In this document: positions 27,571-37,999 of the stretch, in pieces
How the letters are laid out: every line of letters starts with the position of its first letter
Position numbering within the stretch: the stretch's first letter is position 1
Origin: Acidobacteriota bacterium
GTDB taxonomy: Bacteria > Acidobacteriota > Terriglobia > Bryobacterales > Bryobacteraceae
Reading direction: 5' to 3'
Assembly: GCA_018268715.1 (NCBI GenBank)
Contig: JAFDVZ010000011.1
Location: 62,001-126,000 of the forward strand
Length of the DNA stretch: 64,000 bases
The notes under the pieces: generated by a model
Told to the model about the DNA's origin: nothing
Database searches by the model: none
What the model saw: the letters and a program-made list of their open reading frames with translations, nothing else
Position numbers and translations under genes: made by a program

Positions 27571-28395
27571 CTAGCCGCTCCACTCCGCCGAAATCGCGCG
27601 GGCCGTACGCACCACGCCCTCGATCAGACGCTGATGGGTTTCGGCGGCGCCGGCCCGTGCTTTCGGCATGGACATGCTGATGGCGGCCAGCACCTCGTCT
27701 TCGCTGATCGAAACCGCACAACCGAAGCACAACCCGCCCGCCGTGGTTTCCTCGTCGTCCACCGAATAGCCGCGCTCCCGAATGCTGCGGAACTCCTCCA
27801 CCAGCGCCTGCTCGTCGATGATCGTCTGGGGAGTCATGCGCAGAATTCCGTAGCTGCGCAGCAGGTGTTCGCGGCGTTCCTCGGTTTGAAACGCGGTGAT
27901 GCTCTTCCCGATCGAACTGGCGTGCGGCTGCAGGATTCGGCCCACGGTGTTGCCCATGCGGATGACCTGGGGACTCTCCACCACCGCCATGGTCTCGATG
28001 TGATTCTCAAACAGCACCCCCAGCGCGGTGCTCTCGCCGAATTCGCGAGTGAGTTCCCGCAGGTGGGGCGTCGCCACCCGCAATAGCCTCGACAGCATGC
28101 TGGTGGGAATCAGCGCCTGACGATCGACCGACATGACGTAGCGGCCCTCCGCCGATTTCTCCACGTAGCCCGATGTCTCGAGCGTATGCAGGATCCGGAA
28201 CAGCGAACTCTTGGTGAGCGCCACCTGGGGCGCCAACTGGTGGAGCGCCTGTGGCTTGGGACTTCGCTTCAGGATCTCGAGAACCTCCAGCGCCTTGCTC
28301 ACCGCGCGCGAGAAATAGCGATCCTCGTCCTGTTCGACCTGCGCCGCCCCGTCGGTTGGCGCTTTCCGTTTCGCCTTTGCTTCTGACTTCCGCAA
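27571..28395 (-). CDS. IclR-family transcriptional regulator
   Basis: A 274-residue regulator with a Lys/Arg-rich N-terminal arm, an IclR winged helix (SRAVSKALEVLEILKRS, LTKSSLFRILHTLETSGYV) and a GAF-like effector domain (residues about 100-270), containing the conserved GRILQPHASSIGKS and GLCFGCAVSI parts. The start is TTG at 28395, with AAGG-like sequence absent but GGAAAACG upstream. A perfect 12-bp palindrome lies 29-40 nt upstream and is a candidate autoregulatory operator. IclR proteins often regulate catabolic pathways of aromatic acids or sugars; no target other than itself can be assigned here. Confidence 0.93.
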   Translation of the reverse strand: MRKSEAKAKRKAPTDGAAQVEQDEDRYFSRAVSKALEVLEILKRSPKPQALHQLAPQVALTKSSLFRILHTLETSGYVEKSAEGRYVMSVDRQALIPTSMLSRLLRVATPHLRELTREFGESTALGVLFENHIETMAVVESPQVIRMGNTVGRILQPHASSIGKSITAFQTEERREHLLRSYGILRMTPQTIIDEQALVEEFRSIRERGYSVDDEETTAGGLCFGCAVSISEDEVLAAISMSMPKARAGAAETHQRLIEGVVRTARAISAEWSG

Positions 28396-28423
28396 TGTCG
28401 TTTTCCGATCTGCTATCCGGCTG

Positions 28424-28435
28424 AACTTCGAAGTT
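28424..28435. promoter_or_regulatory. 12-bp palindrome upstream of the IclR gene, candidate operator
   Basis: AACTTCGAAGTT is a perfect palindrome placed 29-40 nt before the TTG start. IclR-family operators are typically 12-15 bp palindromes or near palindromes in their own promoter. No other copy was noticed within the window. Confidence 0.5.
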
Positions 28436-28626
28436 GGCGCGCGACGGCCTCGTCCCCGCTGAACACCGTGAAATTGTGTCAGTCAACCCGAGAGGCGTGG
28501 AGCACCCGGCAGCCTGCTTCGGTTTCAAAGTATACACGAGAGCCGCCGTCCGGCGGACACAATCGCGGCCCGACGCACAATTCCGGGCCATTCCCGGACC
28601 ACAGGGCGTTATCCTGGAGTCATCCC

Positions 28627-29379
28627 ATGACCGTGATTCGTTCCGTCTGGATCTGGTTCGCCACGTCCGCGCTGATCCTGATCTGGCTCCCTCTACTCTG
28701 CATCGTCAGGCTGCTCGAACGCGACCCGCGCAAGGTCGCCACGGCGCGCTGGTTCCGCCGCCTGGGGCCGGTTCTCGCCAAGGTGAACCCCTGGCGGATT
28801 CACGTTTCAGGGGTTTCGAACATACAGCCCGGCGAGGTCTACGTGGTCGTCAGCAATCACCAGTCGCTCGCCGACATTCCCCTGATCGCACACGTCCGGA
28901 TGGATACGAAGTGGCTCGGCAAGGCGGAACTGTTCCGCATTCCCATCATCGGCTGGATGATGAGCATGGCCGGCGACATCCCGGTGGAGCGAGGCGACCG
29001 CCGGAAAGCGGCGCAAGCGCTGCTGCAATGCGCGCGCTGCCTCCGCGATCGCGTATCGGTGGTGTTCTTCCCGGAAGGCACGCGATCCAGAACCGGCGAG
29101 GTTCTGCCGTTCAACGACGGTCCGTTCCAACTCGCCATCCGCGAGCAGACGCCGGTTCTGCCCATCGTGGTCGAGGGGTCGGGAGCGGCGCTCCCGCGCG
29201 ACGGCTGGACGTTCGGCGGCACGCAGGACATCTATCTGTCGGTGCTGCCGCCGGCGCCTTCCACGGGGTTCAACGTCAAGCAGAGCGCCGAATTCCGCGA
29301 TGCGATCCGCCAGCAGATTGTGGACGAAGTGGCGCGGCTTCGCGCCGGTCACCGGACCGCGACGGTCACTCCGGCCTGA
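28627..29379 (+). CDS. plsC: 1-acyl-sn-glycerol-3-phosphate acyltransferase
   Basis: A 250-residue inner-membrane acyltransferase from ATG 28627 (TGGAG upstream). One N-terminal TM helix (about residues 7-28) leads to the HX4D motif NHQSLAD (His78, Asp83), then the acceptor-binding GDIPVERGDR and PEGTRSRTGE blocks. It adds the second acyl chain to lysophosphatidic acid in phospholipid synthesis. The upstream in-frame extension starts in intergenic DNA and is rejected. The last 31 nt overlap the 3' end of the convergent NHL gene, so both C-termini are encoded on complementary strands. Confidence 0.93.
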   Translation: MTVIRSVWIWFATSALILIWLPLLCIVRLLERDPRKVATARWFRRLGPVLAKVNPWRIHVSGVSNIQPGEVYVVVSNHQSLADIPLIAHVRMDTKWLGKAELFRIPIIGWMMSMAGDIPVERGDRRKAAQALLQCARCLRDRVSVVFFPEGTRSRTGEVLPFNDGPFQLAIREQTPVLPIVVEGSGAALPRDGWTFGGTQDIYLSVLPPAPSTGFNVKQSAEFRDAIRQQIVDEVARLRAGHRTATVTPA

Positions 29380-32045
29380 CTCGCAGCCGTCCCCACCACG
29401 ATCGTCACCGGCAGCACGCCGGGCGGCGCGAATCCGCCGGGGACACGAGCGTTCACCTGTAGCAGCCCGGCGAATCCCGGCGCGGCGCCCGCGTAGGTCA
29501 CCTCGGCCGCATAGTCGCCGATGCTCACCAACACGGGGAGCACTGGAAGCGGCGCGGGCGATCCGGCCGGGCGTCCTTCGACGCCCGCCGGCGTAGTTTG
29601 TCCCTCGCCGGTGGCGAACAGGACGATGATCGATCCGCGAGCGGCCGGATTATCCGCTGTGTTCAGGCTTCCGTTCTCGTTGAGCGCCGCCGCCTGACCC
29701 GCGCCGTTCGCCGTGGTGAAGATCCCCGGGGCCGCGTCCGTCACGTTGAGCTGGGCGCGCGCCTTCACCACGCCATTCGACAATACCTGCACTTCGCACG
29801 GCCGCGCGTCGCCGAGCGAGTAGGGGACCTGGGCGTTGATCTGGCTCCCTCCCGCGTAGGTCATGGGCGCCAATCTTCCGTTGAAGGTCACCTGAACGCC
29901 GCCCAAATCCACGGTCGGCGCGGAGGCGGTTACGCCGTCGGCCGGCCCGAGGGAGGCGCCGAACAGCGTCACCAACTCGCCTTGGGCCACCGCGCCCGGC
30001 TGCAGGCTGGCGGCGTTCACAACAGTAAGCGCCGGTTGGCCAGAGCCGGCCGGATTCACCGGCGTGACGCTCGACGCCAGTTGCAGCATCCGGATCCGGC
30101 CATTGCCCGAATCCGTCAGGTACACATTGCCGGCGCTGTCGAGCGTAATGCCGGCGGGCGTGTCCAAAGCCTGTTGAAGCGCCGGCCCCGATTCGCCCGT
30201 GAAGGCCGCGGTCGAGGTTCCGGCAATCGCGTAGATGGCGCCGGGAGGGTCCATGCGGAACGCTTGCGCGGCCAGGGCGTCGGTGACGTAGAGGTTGCCG
30301 CGGGCATCGACGGCGAGTCCGCGAACGCTTCCCCAGTTCGACGTTCCGACATCCGGGATGGTGGTGATCGTGGACACGCCGTTCGATCCGCCGGGCGACA
30401 CCATCCGAATCCGTTGGTTGCCGGCATCGGCGATGTACACGTTTCCGGCGGCGTCCACCGCGATTCCCTGCGGAGAATCGAGCGCCGCCAGAGCGGCGGG
30501 TCCGCCGTCGCCCGAATATCCACGAACGCCGCTTCCGGCCACCGTCCGCACCTCGCCGAGAGCGTCCACCCGGCGCACCGCGTGATTGCCGATCTCAGAG
30601 AAGTACAGCGTCCCGTCGCCGCCGAAGGCCACCCAGGCAGGCGTGTCGAGCTGGGCGTACCGGGCGAGCGTCCCGTCCTGCGAGTGCGACTTCACGCCCG
30701 TGCCCACCGCGGTCCAGAGGACGCCGGCCGGATCGATCATTCGAATCCGCTGGTTGCCCGAGTCGGCGAAGTAGAGGTTGCCCTTGCCGTCCAGCGCAAG
30801 GCCGATGGGGGTATCCAGCTTCGCCTGCGTCGCCAGGCCCCCGTCGCCCGAATAACCCTGTACGCCAGTGCCTGCGATCGTGCTCACGGTTCCGTCCAGC
30901 GACACTTTGCGGATGCGGTGGTTGCCGGTGTCGGCGATATACACGTTGCCGATGGCGTCGCGAGCCACGCCGTTCGGGTGATTGAACCGCGCCTCGAGCG
31001 CGGGCCCGCCGTCGCCGATCATGGCCGTCGACGCGCCGCCCGCCACCAGGACGCCGCCTCCCAGCCGGTTCCGCCGGTACAGCTTGCCTTCGGTGCAGGC
31101 GTACAGCGTGCCGGCTGCGTCCACCGCCACGTCGCGGGCGGGCTGCGCGATCGGCTGGAACGTCATCCCGGTGGTGACGCGCAGAATCTGATTGCCCCCG
31201 ACGTCGGCAATGTAGAGGCTGCCGTCGGTGTCGAGCGCCACACCGACCGGAAGCGACACCGGAACCGTGGACGCCGCGCCCGCCTTCCCGCCGTCGCCGA
31301 GCGTCGAGATCGTTCCGCGATCCACCTTCCGGATCCTCGCGTTACCGCTGTCGGCGATGTAAAGCGCGCCCAGCGGGTCCACCGCCAGTCCCGCGGGCCC
31401 CGACAGTTGAGCCAACCGGGCCGCTCCTCCATCGCCCGAGAATCCCGCGAGCCCGGTTCCCGCCACGATCGTCAGAACACCAGAAGTCGACACCTGGAGC
31501 ACCCGATTACCGCCGAAATCGGAGAAAAAGAGCGTTCCGGAGCCGTCCACCGCCACGTTTCGGGGACTCGTCAGGGCTACCGTCGTGGCGCTCGCGTTGT
31601 TGACAAGTTCCTGGGAGCCGCCCCCGGCATAGGTGGTGATCTTGCCATCGGCGCCGATGCGGCGGATCCGCGCGTTTCCGAGATCGGCGACGTATAGATT
31701 GCCGTAACGGTCCGCCGCGACACCGTATGGGGTTCGCAACTGCGCCGCCGCCGCGGGGCCGCCGTCTCCGGAAAATCCGGGATGGCCATTGCCCGCCACC
31801 GTGGAGATGATCCCGGTGACAGCGATTTTCCGGACGCGGTGGTCGTCGGCGTCGGCGATGTACACGTTGCCCCAGGAGTCGGTGGCGACGCCTTCCAGGT
31901 GCTTCAGAACCGCTGACAGTGCGGGGCCGCCGTCGCCGGCGTAGTTGCCGCCCGCGATCGTCTGAAGGTTATAGGTAGCCGATTGCGCGGAAGCGGCGAA
32001 GGCCGCGGCGAGGAGGGCAAATAGACCTTGACCGACGCGTGGCAT
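29349..32045 (-). CDS. Secreted NHL-repeat protein with Solibacter-type C-terminal domain
   Basis: An 898-residue secreted protein starting at ATG 32045 (MPRVGQGLFALLAAAFAASAQ leader). Residues about 30-655 consist of many NHL-type repeats, each containing a GDGGPA-L-P-GVA-D-GN-YIAD-GN-RIRK pattern, which form one or more beta-propellers. The last about 225 residues are the C-terminal domain found almost only in Solibacter and relatives (NAASLQPGAVAQGELVTLFG at its start). Function is unknown; propeller plus surface-domain architecture suggests an extracellular binding or adhesion role. AAGGG precedes the start. It is divergent from the matrixin gene across 60 bp. Confidence 0.93.
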   Translation of the reverse strand: MPRVGQGLFALLAAAFAASAQSATYNLQTIAGGNYAGDGGPALSAVLKHLEGVATDSWGNVYIADADDHRVRKIAVTGIISTVAGNGHPGFSGDGGPAAAAQLRTPYGVAADRYGNLYVADLGNARIRRIGADGKITTYAGGGSQELVNNASATTVALTSPRNVAVDGSGTLFFSDFGGNRVLQVSTSGVLTIVAGTGLAGFSGDGGAARLAQLSGPAGLAVDPLGALYIADSGNARIRKVDRGTISTLGDGGKAGAASTVPVSLPVGVALDTDGSLYIADVGGNQILRVTTGMTFQPIAQPARDVAVDAAGTLYACTEGKLYRRNRLGGGVLVAGGASTAMIGDGGPALEARFNHPNGVARDAIGNVYIADTGNHRIRKVSLDGTVSTIAGTGVQGYSGDGGLATQAKLDTPIGLALDGKGNLYFADSGNQRIRMIDPAGVLWTAVGTGVKSHSQDGTLARYAQLDTPAWVAFGGDGTLYFSEIGNHAVRRVDALGEVRTVAGSGVRGYSGDGGPAALAALDSPQGIAVDAAGNVYIADAGNQRIRMVSPGGSNGVSTITTIPDVGTSNWGSVRGLAVDARGNLYVTDALAAQAFRMDPPGAIYAIAGTSTAAFTGESGPALQQALDTPAGITLDSAGNVYLTDSGNGRIRMLQLASSVTPVNPAGSGQPALTVVNAASLQPGAVAQGELVTLFGASLGPADGVTASAPTVDLGGVQVTFNGRLAPMTYAGGSQINAQVPYSLGDARPCEVQVLSNGVVKARAQLNVTDAAPGIFTTANGAGQAAALNENGSLNTADNPAARGSIIVLFATGEGQTTPAGVEGRPAGSPAPLPVLPVLVSIGDYAAEVTYAGAAPGFAGLLQVNARVPGGFAPPGVLPVTIVVGTAASQAGVTVAVR

Positions 32046-32105
32046 AGCGGAAACCCTTAGCAAATACAGAGTGTCCGTACTGTCTAATTTCTCTCCGGTG
32101 CTCCG

Positions 32106-34160
32106 ATGAGATCATTTATGAGACTCGGACGTTTCGCTGCTCTCTTCCTCATGGCGGGGGTCCTGATGGGCGCGAAGTTATACTTGAAGAACCGGGTCAT
32201 CGACACGGCGGCGACCCCGCCGGATATTACGTTGCAAAGCGCCGCGCCATCCGACATCGTCGGGCCGGCGCACTACCTGATCCAATACGATCATCCGCCC
32301 ACCCCGAACGATTTGCAGGCGCTCACCGACTCGGGCGCGACGATAGCCGGCTACGTTCACGAGAACGGGCTGGTGGTCGCCATCGCCGATGTGAAACAAC
32401 TGGCCTATGACGGCGCGGTATGGATCGGAAAGCTCGATCTTTTCGACAAACTGAGCCCCATGCTGGCCGAAGACGGCGATCCGCACCCGGTGCTGGTCGA
32501 GTTCTTCTTCGACGTCACGCCCGATGCGGCTCGCAACGTATTGAGCGATCTCGGAGTCGTCTATCTGAACAATCCCAACATTGGTCCGCACCGGCTGCTG
32601 GCGGTGGCCGACGCGGCCCAGGCAGTGGGGCTATCGTTGCGCGACGAGGTCGCCTACGTCTTCCCGGCCTCGGCGGATCTGGTCTCCGGAGCCCCGGTGG
32701 TGGCCTGCTCGGGGGCGCTGACCGCCGCTGGAGCCACTGGCCAGTACATTCCCACGGTCGGCGACGGCTGGGGCGGCGCCTCGCATCAAGCCGCGTCTCT
32801 CGGCTACTACTTCTCGAAACTGACCGCGCAACTGCCGCCGGACGCCGTCCAGTCGGAGGTTCTGCGAGCCTTCGCGGAATGGGCGAAATACGCTCAGGTC
32901 ACCTTCAATCCGGCCGGCTCGGCCGACGCGGCGCGGTCGATCAACATCCTGTTCGCCTCGGGCGATCACGGCGACGGGTACCCGTTCGACGGCCCCCGGG
33001 GCGTGTTGGCGCACACCTTCTACCCGGCGCCTCCAAACCAGGAACCGCTCGCCGGCGACATGCATTTCGACGACTCCGAACCCTGGCGCATCGGAGCGGA
33101 CACGGACCTGTTCAGCGTGGCGTTGCACGAGGCCGGCCACGCCCTGGGCCTGGGACATTCCGACCGGCCCGGCGCGGTCATGTATCCCTACTACACGCGA
33201 GTCACCGGGCTGACGGCGGAGGACATCGCCGCCATCCAGACCCTCTATCCGGCGCCAACGTCGTCGGGCGGGCAACCGACGCCGACTCCGACTCCCACGC
33301 CGACTCCCACGCCGGCCGCCTTGACCCTCAACATCGACGCCACGCCGCTCACCACCACCTCCGATTCGGTCAACCTGACCGGGAGCGCATCGGGTGGGAC
33401 GGGCGCGATCTCCGTCTTGTGGTCCACCGACCACGGGCGGTCCGGAGGCGCGCAGGGGTCCTCGACCTGGTCGGCCCACGTGCCGTTGTCCACCGGCGCC
33501 AACTCGATTACAGTAACCGCTCGCGACGCCCAGTCGCAGACGGCGGCGAAATCGGCAATGGTTCTGCGGCAGACGCCAGCCGCTTCGCCTTCCGCTCCGG
33601 TGGTGATCCAGATCACGGCGCCCTCGGCGTCGGGCGGCGTGTTCCGCACGTCATCGTCTTCCTGCGCGGTGCGCGGTTCGGCGTCCCACGCCTCCGGCAT
33701 CAGCTCCCTCAACTGGTCGAGCGACCGCGGCGGCTATGGGACGGTCTCCGGGACATCCGCCTGGGACGCCGGTCAAGTCCCGCTGCAGGCGGGCGTTAAC
33801 AACATCACGGTGACGGCCAAGGCCAATGACGGCAGTTCCGGCTCGCAGTCGGTGGCCATCAACTACTCGGTCGCGACGGCCGACACGACGGCGCCGTCCA
33901 TTACCATCACTTCCCCGGCTACGGCGACGTCCACCAGCAGTTCGGACTCGATCGTGGTGCGCGGAAAGGCGAGCGACAATGTCGGCGTAACGTCTGTGGT
34001 GTGGTCGACATCAGCGGGCTCCAGCGGCTCCGCCACGGGTTCGACGGCCTGGACCACAACGCCCATCCCACTCATCGTGGGGTTCAACTCGATAGAAATA
34101 CGAGCTTATGATGCGGCCGGCAACTCCGCCTGGCGCAGCATCAACGTGACACGCCGCTAG
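32106..34160 (+). CDS. Secreted matrixin-like zinc metalloprotease with Ig-like repeats
   Basis: A 684-residue protein with an N-terminal membrane or leader segment (FAALFLMAGVLMGAKL). The catalytic domain (about residues 210-382) carries HEAGHALGLGH (His341, Glu342, His345, His351) and the Met-turn VMYPYY at Met359, the metzincin signature. A Pro-Thr linker at 391-405 joins at least three immunoglobulin-like Big repeats (about residues 410-500, 505-590, 600-684), each with an NSITVTA- or NIEIRAYD-type edge. The region before the catalytic domain may be a propeptide. It probably cleaves proteins or matrix outside the cell. The stop codon shares CTAG with the convergent methyltransferase. Confidence 0.9.
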   Translation: MRSFMRLGRFAALFLMAGVLMGAKLYLKNRVIDTAATPPDITLQSAAPSDIVGPAHYLIQYDHPPTPNDLQALTDSGATIAGYVHENGLVVAIADVKQLAYDGAVWIGKLDLFDKLSPMLAEDGDPHPVLVEFFFDVTPDAARNVLSDLGVVYLNNPNIGPHRLLAVADAAQAVGLSLRDEVAYVFPASADLVSGAPVVACSGALTAAGATGQYIPTVGDGWGGASHQAASLGYYFSKLTAQLPPDAVQSEVLRAFAEWAKYAQVTFNPAGSADAARSINILFASGDHGDGYPFDGPRGVLAHTFYPAPPNQEPLAGDMHFDDSEPWRIGADTDLFSVALHEAGHALGLGHSDRPGAVMYPYYTRVTGLTAEDIAAIQTLYPAPTSSGGQPTPTPTPTPTPTPAALTLNIDATPLTTTSDSVNLTGSASGGTGAISVLWSTDHGRSGGAQGSSTWSAHVPLSTGANSITVTARDAQSQTAAKSAMVLRQTPAASPSAPVVIQITAPSASGGVFRTSSSSCAVRGSASHASGISSLNWSSDRGGYGTVSGTSAWDAGQVPLQAGVNNITVTAKANDGSSGSQSVAINYSVATADTTAPSITITSPATATSTSSSDSIVVRGKASDNVGVTSVVWSTSAGSSGSATGSTAWTTTPIPLIVGFNSIEIRAYDAAGNSAWRSINVTRR

Positions 34161-35320
34161 TCCACCAGAATTTCGGAGACCACCACGCCGAGCTCGCGGG
34201 CGTCCCGTTCCGACGGCGGCAGCCAGCGGTCCAACTCGAATTCGAGCAGCCCGCCGCCGGCTGTCAGCGCCGCTGGCAGGCGCGCTTCGAACACATGCTG
34301 GCCGGGCTTCGAAAAAGTCCGCCGGCTCAGCACCTCGCCAGCCGCCGAGAGAGTCAGCGTAACCGCGCCCGCCGTTTCGACCAGCACCGGCGGGACATAC
34401 AACCCGAGTCGCAGCCGGCCCCGGTCCCTTGAAGCCGAACCACGCACATTCAGCCCAAAGGCGCGAGCCGTCCAACGCCACTGCCCCTCGCCCGTTCCTC
34501 GACCGTACCAACCGTGCGCCAGCGCGGCTTCGATCTCGTCGCCGCCGGATTCCGGGCCAACATCGGCCCGCCGCAGCAGGCAGTAGCATCGCTCATCGGC
34601 GTCCGCCCGCACCGGATCGGAATCCGACGTATTCCCCACGTTTCCGATATCGACGATGGTCCAACCCGCGCGACGGATCAACCGCTCGAGCCCCGCCTGG
34701 GAGAAGATCCAGTAATTGGTGACGTCCGCGTTCAACTCGTCGGAATCCACCAGATACGCCACAGGCAGCCGCTCCATCCGCACCGCCCGGTCCGGGGTCA
34801 GGCGCGCCACCCGGGTCGACAACAGGCAGTAGCGCGCATGCCGGCCGATCTGCTCGAGCACGTGGAACGGGTTCCGAAGATGGTAGAGCAGGCCCAACAT
34901 GAGCGCCAGGCCGTACTCCGGACGCGGAGCCTCGAACCCTCCGCGGTCCAGATCCGCCTCCACCACGTCGACGCTGGAGCCCAGCACGTCACGGATCGCG
35001 CGGACCCCTTCCATCCGGTTGCAATTAGTGGCCGGATTATCGATTGCCGTCACATGAAATCCCAGGCTTTCAAAGAAGAACGACAGCGCCCCGTCTCCGC
35101 AGCCGGCGTCGAGCACGGGCCGGTCTCCGATCAACTCGGTAAGATACCGCCGCTCGCCCGTCAGTACTCCGTCGAGGATGGAAAACAGCCCCAGCGAATC
35201 GTAGGCGTACCACGGCCAATCCCGTGCTCCCACCCGGGCTCGCGCCTCCTCCATGACAGCCTGGAAACGGTCAGCCTGTTGCGCCATGTCCCGCACTTCG
35301 GGCCCGGTGTGAATACACAT
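34157..35320 (-). CDS. SAM-dependent methyltransferase with C-terminal beta domain
   Basis: A 387-residue protein from ATG 35320. A class I methyltransferase domain (about residues 55-215) has the SAM motif VLDAGCGDGALSFFFE and post-motifs DVVEADLDR and GLALMLGLLYHL. Residues about 215-285 contain a Cys-bearing helical part, and the last 100 residues are a beta-rich domain (LRLGLYVPPVLVETAGAVTL). The combination resembles methyltransferases associated with polysaccharide or secondary-metabolite modification; the acceptor is unknown. A longer frame extends upstream but TACACT 9 nt before ATG 35320 supports this start. Monocistronic. Confidence 0.88.
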   Translation of the reverse strand: MCIHTGPEVRDMAQQADRFQAVMEEARARVGARDWPWYAYDSLGLFSILDGVLTGERRYLTELIGDRPVLDAGCGDGALSFFFESLGFHVTAIDNPATNCNRMEGVRAIRDVLGSSVDVVEADLDRGGFEAPRPEYGLALMLGLLYHLRNPFHVLEQIGRHARYCLLSTRVARLTPDRAVRMERLPVAYLVDSDELNADVTNYWIFSQAGLERLIRRAGWTIVDIGNVGNTSDSDPVRADADERCYCLLRRADVGPESGGDEIEAALAHGWYGRGTGEGQWRWTARAFGLNVRGSASRDRGRLRLGLYVPPVLVETAGAVTLTLSAAGEVLSRRTFSKPGQHVFEARLPAALTAGGGLLEFELDRWLPPSERDARELGVVVSEILVD

Positions 35321-35329
35321 GAACCGACT

Positions 35330-35335
35330 AGTGTA
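35330..35335 (-). promoter_or_regulatory. Candidate -10 element of the methyltransferase gene
   Basis: TACACT on the minus strand ends 9 nt before ATG 35320, with no ribosome-binding site between. Confidence 0.4.
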
Positions 35336-35444
35336 ACGGACACAGCATTCGCTCCCGTCGGTTGCGAGGTAAACTCCAGATAGTGAGGCTTGCGCCATAT
35401 CCCGAAGCCGGAGTCTCCGGGAACCGGCGCTGATCAACAATCCA

Positions 35445-36488
35445 ATGTCGAGCGTTCCCAAAAGGGAGTCGAATTTCGATGGTGATGCGGCAATTTTGTC
35501 GTTAATCAACGACGAAGTTCTTGCCCCGGCGCTCATTCTTGACGAAAAAGGTTTTATACTGGATGCCAATATAGCCTTTTGCGAGATGATCAATTACCGT
35601 CCGCCGGAAGTTGCGGGCCAGACCTGGGTAGGTTTGGCCGATCCGGACTGCCAGGCCCAGGACAGCCTCCATCTACGGAGACTGTGCGAGGCTGGACAGG
35701 TGGGGCCCTGGCGCACCCAGTTGCGGAACTGCGACGGCGCCTCCGTGCCCGTGCTGGTCCGCGCCACGCGCCTCGGCGAGCGGCGGGAAGGGCTCGCGGG
35801 GCGGTTCCTTTTCCTGGTGTTCGATGCATCTGAATTTGAAGAATCCGAACAGGAATTGCGCAATCTTGCGGGAAAATTGCTGAAACTTTACGACGAGGAG
35901 CGCCGCAGAATCGCACGCGAACTCCACGATACGACGGCCCAAAATCTGGCCGCGTTGTCGATGAATCTGGCCATGCTCGCGCCGGCCCGGACATCGCCCG
36001 GCAGGGACGCCGAAATCATCGCGGAATGCTCCTCGCTCACCGAGGAATGCCTGAAGGAGGTTCGCTCGCTTTCTTACATGTTGCACCCGCCCCTGCTCGA
36101 CGAGTTGGGGCTCGAAAGCGCGCTGCGGACCTTCATCACTTTGTACGAACGGCGCACGGGCGTCGCCGTGACGCTCGATTTGAATGCTCCCCTGGGACGT
36201 CTCGATCCGGAGGTCGAACTGGGAGCGTTCCGCATCGCGCAGGAAAGCCTGTTCAACGTGCAGCGCCATTCCGGCAGCGTGCGAGCCGAAGTCCGATTGA
36301 GCCGCCTGAACGCGGCGTTTGAAGTGGAAGTGAGAGATTGGGGGGTCGGGATCACTGGTGAGGCTGCCCGGGGAGACGGTCTTGGAATCGCGGGAATGCG
36401 CGAGCGCGTCCGTCTGCTCGGTGGACAACTCGAGATTCAACCCGCCGAGCCTGGCACCCTGGTGCGGGCAATTTTTCCGACGGATTGA
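35445..36488 (+). CDS. PAS-domain sensor histidine kinase of the NarX/DegS class
   Basis: A 347-residue cytosolic kinase. A PAS-like domain (about residues 20-130, starting LAPALILDEKGFILDANIAF) is followed by a HisKA_3 dimerisation helix with the phosphorylated His161 in RRRIARELHDTTAQN, and by a HATPase_c domain with the N-box QESLFNVQRHS and DWGVGI motif. There is no transmembrane segment, so the signal is cytosolic. It pairs with the NarL-type regulator that starts within its stop codon (TTGA overlap). Confidence 0.93.
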   Translation: MSSVPKRESNFDGDAAILSLINDEVLAPALILDEKGFILDANIAFCEMINYRPPEVAGQTWVGLADPDCQAQDSLHLRRLCEAGQVGPWRTQLRNCDGASVPVLVRATRLGERREGLAGRFLFLVFDASEFEESEQELRNLAGKLLKLYDEERRRIARELHDTTAQNLAALSMNLAMLAPARTSPGRDAEIIAECSSLTEECLKEVRSLSYMLHPPLLDELGLESALRTFITLYERRTGVAVTLDLNAPLGRLDPEVELGAFRIAQESLFNVQRHSGSVRAEVRLSRLNAAFEVEVRDWGVGITGEAARGDGLGIAGMRERVRLLGGQLEIQPAEPGTLVRAIFPTD

Positions 36489-37150
36489 CTAAGGTGGCGT
36501 TTCGAATACTAATAGCCGATGATCATGAGATCGTACGGCGTGGATTGAAGGCGATCCTCTCCGCTCAAGGCGATTGGGAGGTGGTCGGAGAGGCGCTGAC
36601 CGGCCGTGAGGCGGTCGAACAGACACGCGAACGGAAACCCGACATCGTGATCATGGATATCGGGATGCCCGACCTCAACGGCCTGGAAGCCACGCGGCAG
36701 ATCCTCAAGGAATTTCCGGGCATCGAGGTCCTTATCCTCACCATGCACGAGTCCGAGCAGTTGATCCGCGAAGTGCTCGACACCGGCGCCCGCGGATACG
36801 TGCTCAAGTCCGACGCGGGGCGCGATCTGGTGGCCGCCGTAGACGCGTTGCGCCGGCATAAGCCCTACTTCACCACCAAGGTGTCGGAGATGGTGCTGAC
36901 CGGCTACCTGCGCGGCGTGCCGTCCCGCGAGGAACCCGAGGACGCCCCGCGCCTCCGCCTGACCGGCCGCGAGCGCGAAATCGTGCAGTTGCTCGCCGAG
37001 GGAAAGTCGAATAAGGAGGTCGCCAGCTCGCTCAACATCAGCGTGAAGACGGCGGAAACCCACCGCGCGCGAATCATGGCGAAACTCGGCCTCCGGTCCA
37101 TCGGCGAGTTGGTGCGGTACGCCGTCCGTAACGGCATGGTCGAACCCTGA
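36485..37150 (+). CDS. NarL/FixJ-family response regulator
   Basis: A 221-residue regulator with receiver domain (Asp58 in [10 protein letters not shown] as phosphoacceptor; ADDHE acidic pocket; conserved Lys in VLKSD) and a C-terminal LuxR/GerE helix-turn-helix ([21 protein letters not shown]). TTG at 36485 overlaps the kinase stop and is the likely start, making the pair translationally coupled; GTG 36494 is an alternative three codons in. The genes controlled are not apparent; the following ABC exporter starts after 66 nt and has its own promoter-like dyad. Confidence 0.94.
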   Translation: MTKVAFRILIADDHEIVRRGLKAILSAQGDWEVVGEALTGREAVEQTRERKPDIVIMDIGMPDLNGLEATRQILKEFPGIEVLILTMHESEQLIREVLDTGARGYVLKSDAGRDLVAAVDALRRHKPYFTTKVSEMVLTGYLRGVPSREEPEDAPRLRLTGREREIVQLLAEGKSNKEVASSLNISVKTAETHRARIMAKLGLRSIGELVRYAVRNGMVEP

Positions 37151-37180
37151 ACCCCAATATCAGCCGCCGGTAATCGGAAT

Positions 37181-37200
37181 TCGGGATAGAATGATCCCGA
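37181..37200. promoter_or_regulatory. Dyad over a candidate -10 of the ABC exporter operon
   Basis: TCGGGAT-N6-ATCCCGA (37181-37187 and 37194-37200) is a perfect 7-bp inverted repeat. Its centre overlaps TAGAAT at 37187-37192, 24 nt before the ATG at 37217. There is no T-run behind it, so an operator is more likely than a terminator of the response-regulator gene. Confidence 0.35.
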
Positions 37201-37216
37201 CTCGCACTGTTTAGCC

Positions 37217-37990
<774 letters not shown>

Positions 37991-37999
37991 GAGACCTAC

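Noticed and set aside
33289-33330. Tandem CCGACTC/CCGACTCCCACG-like repeats
   Set aside because: They encode the Pro-Thr linker of the matrixin protein and need no separate repeat call.
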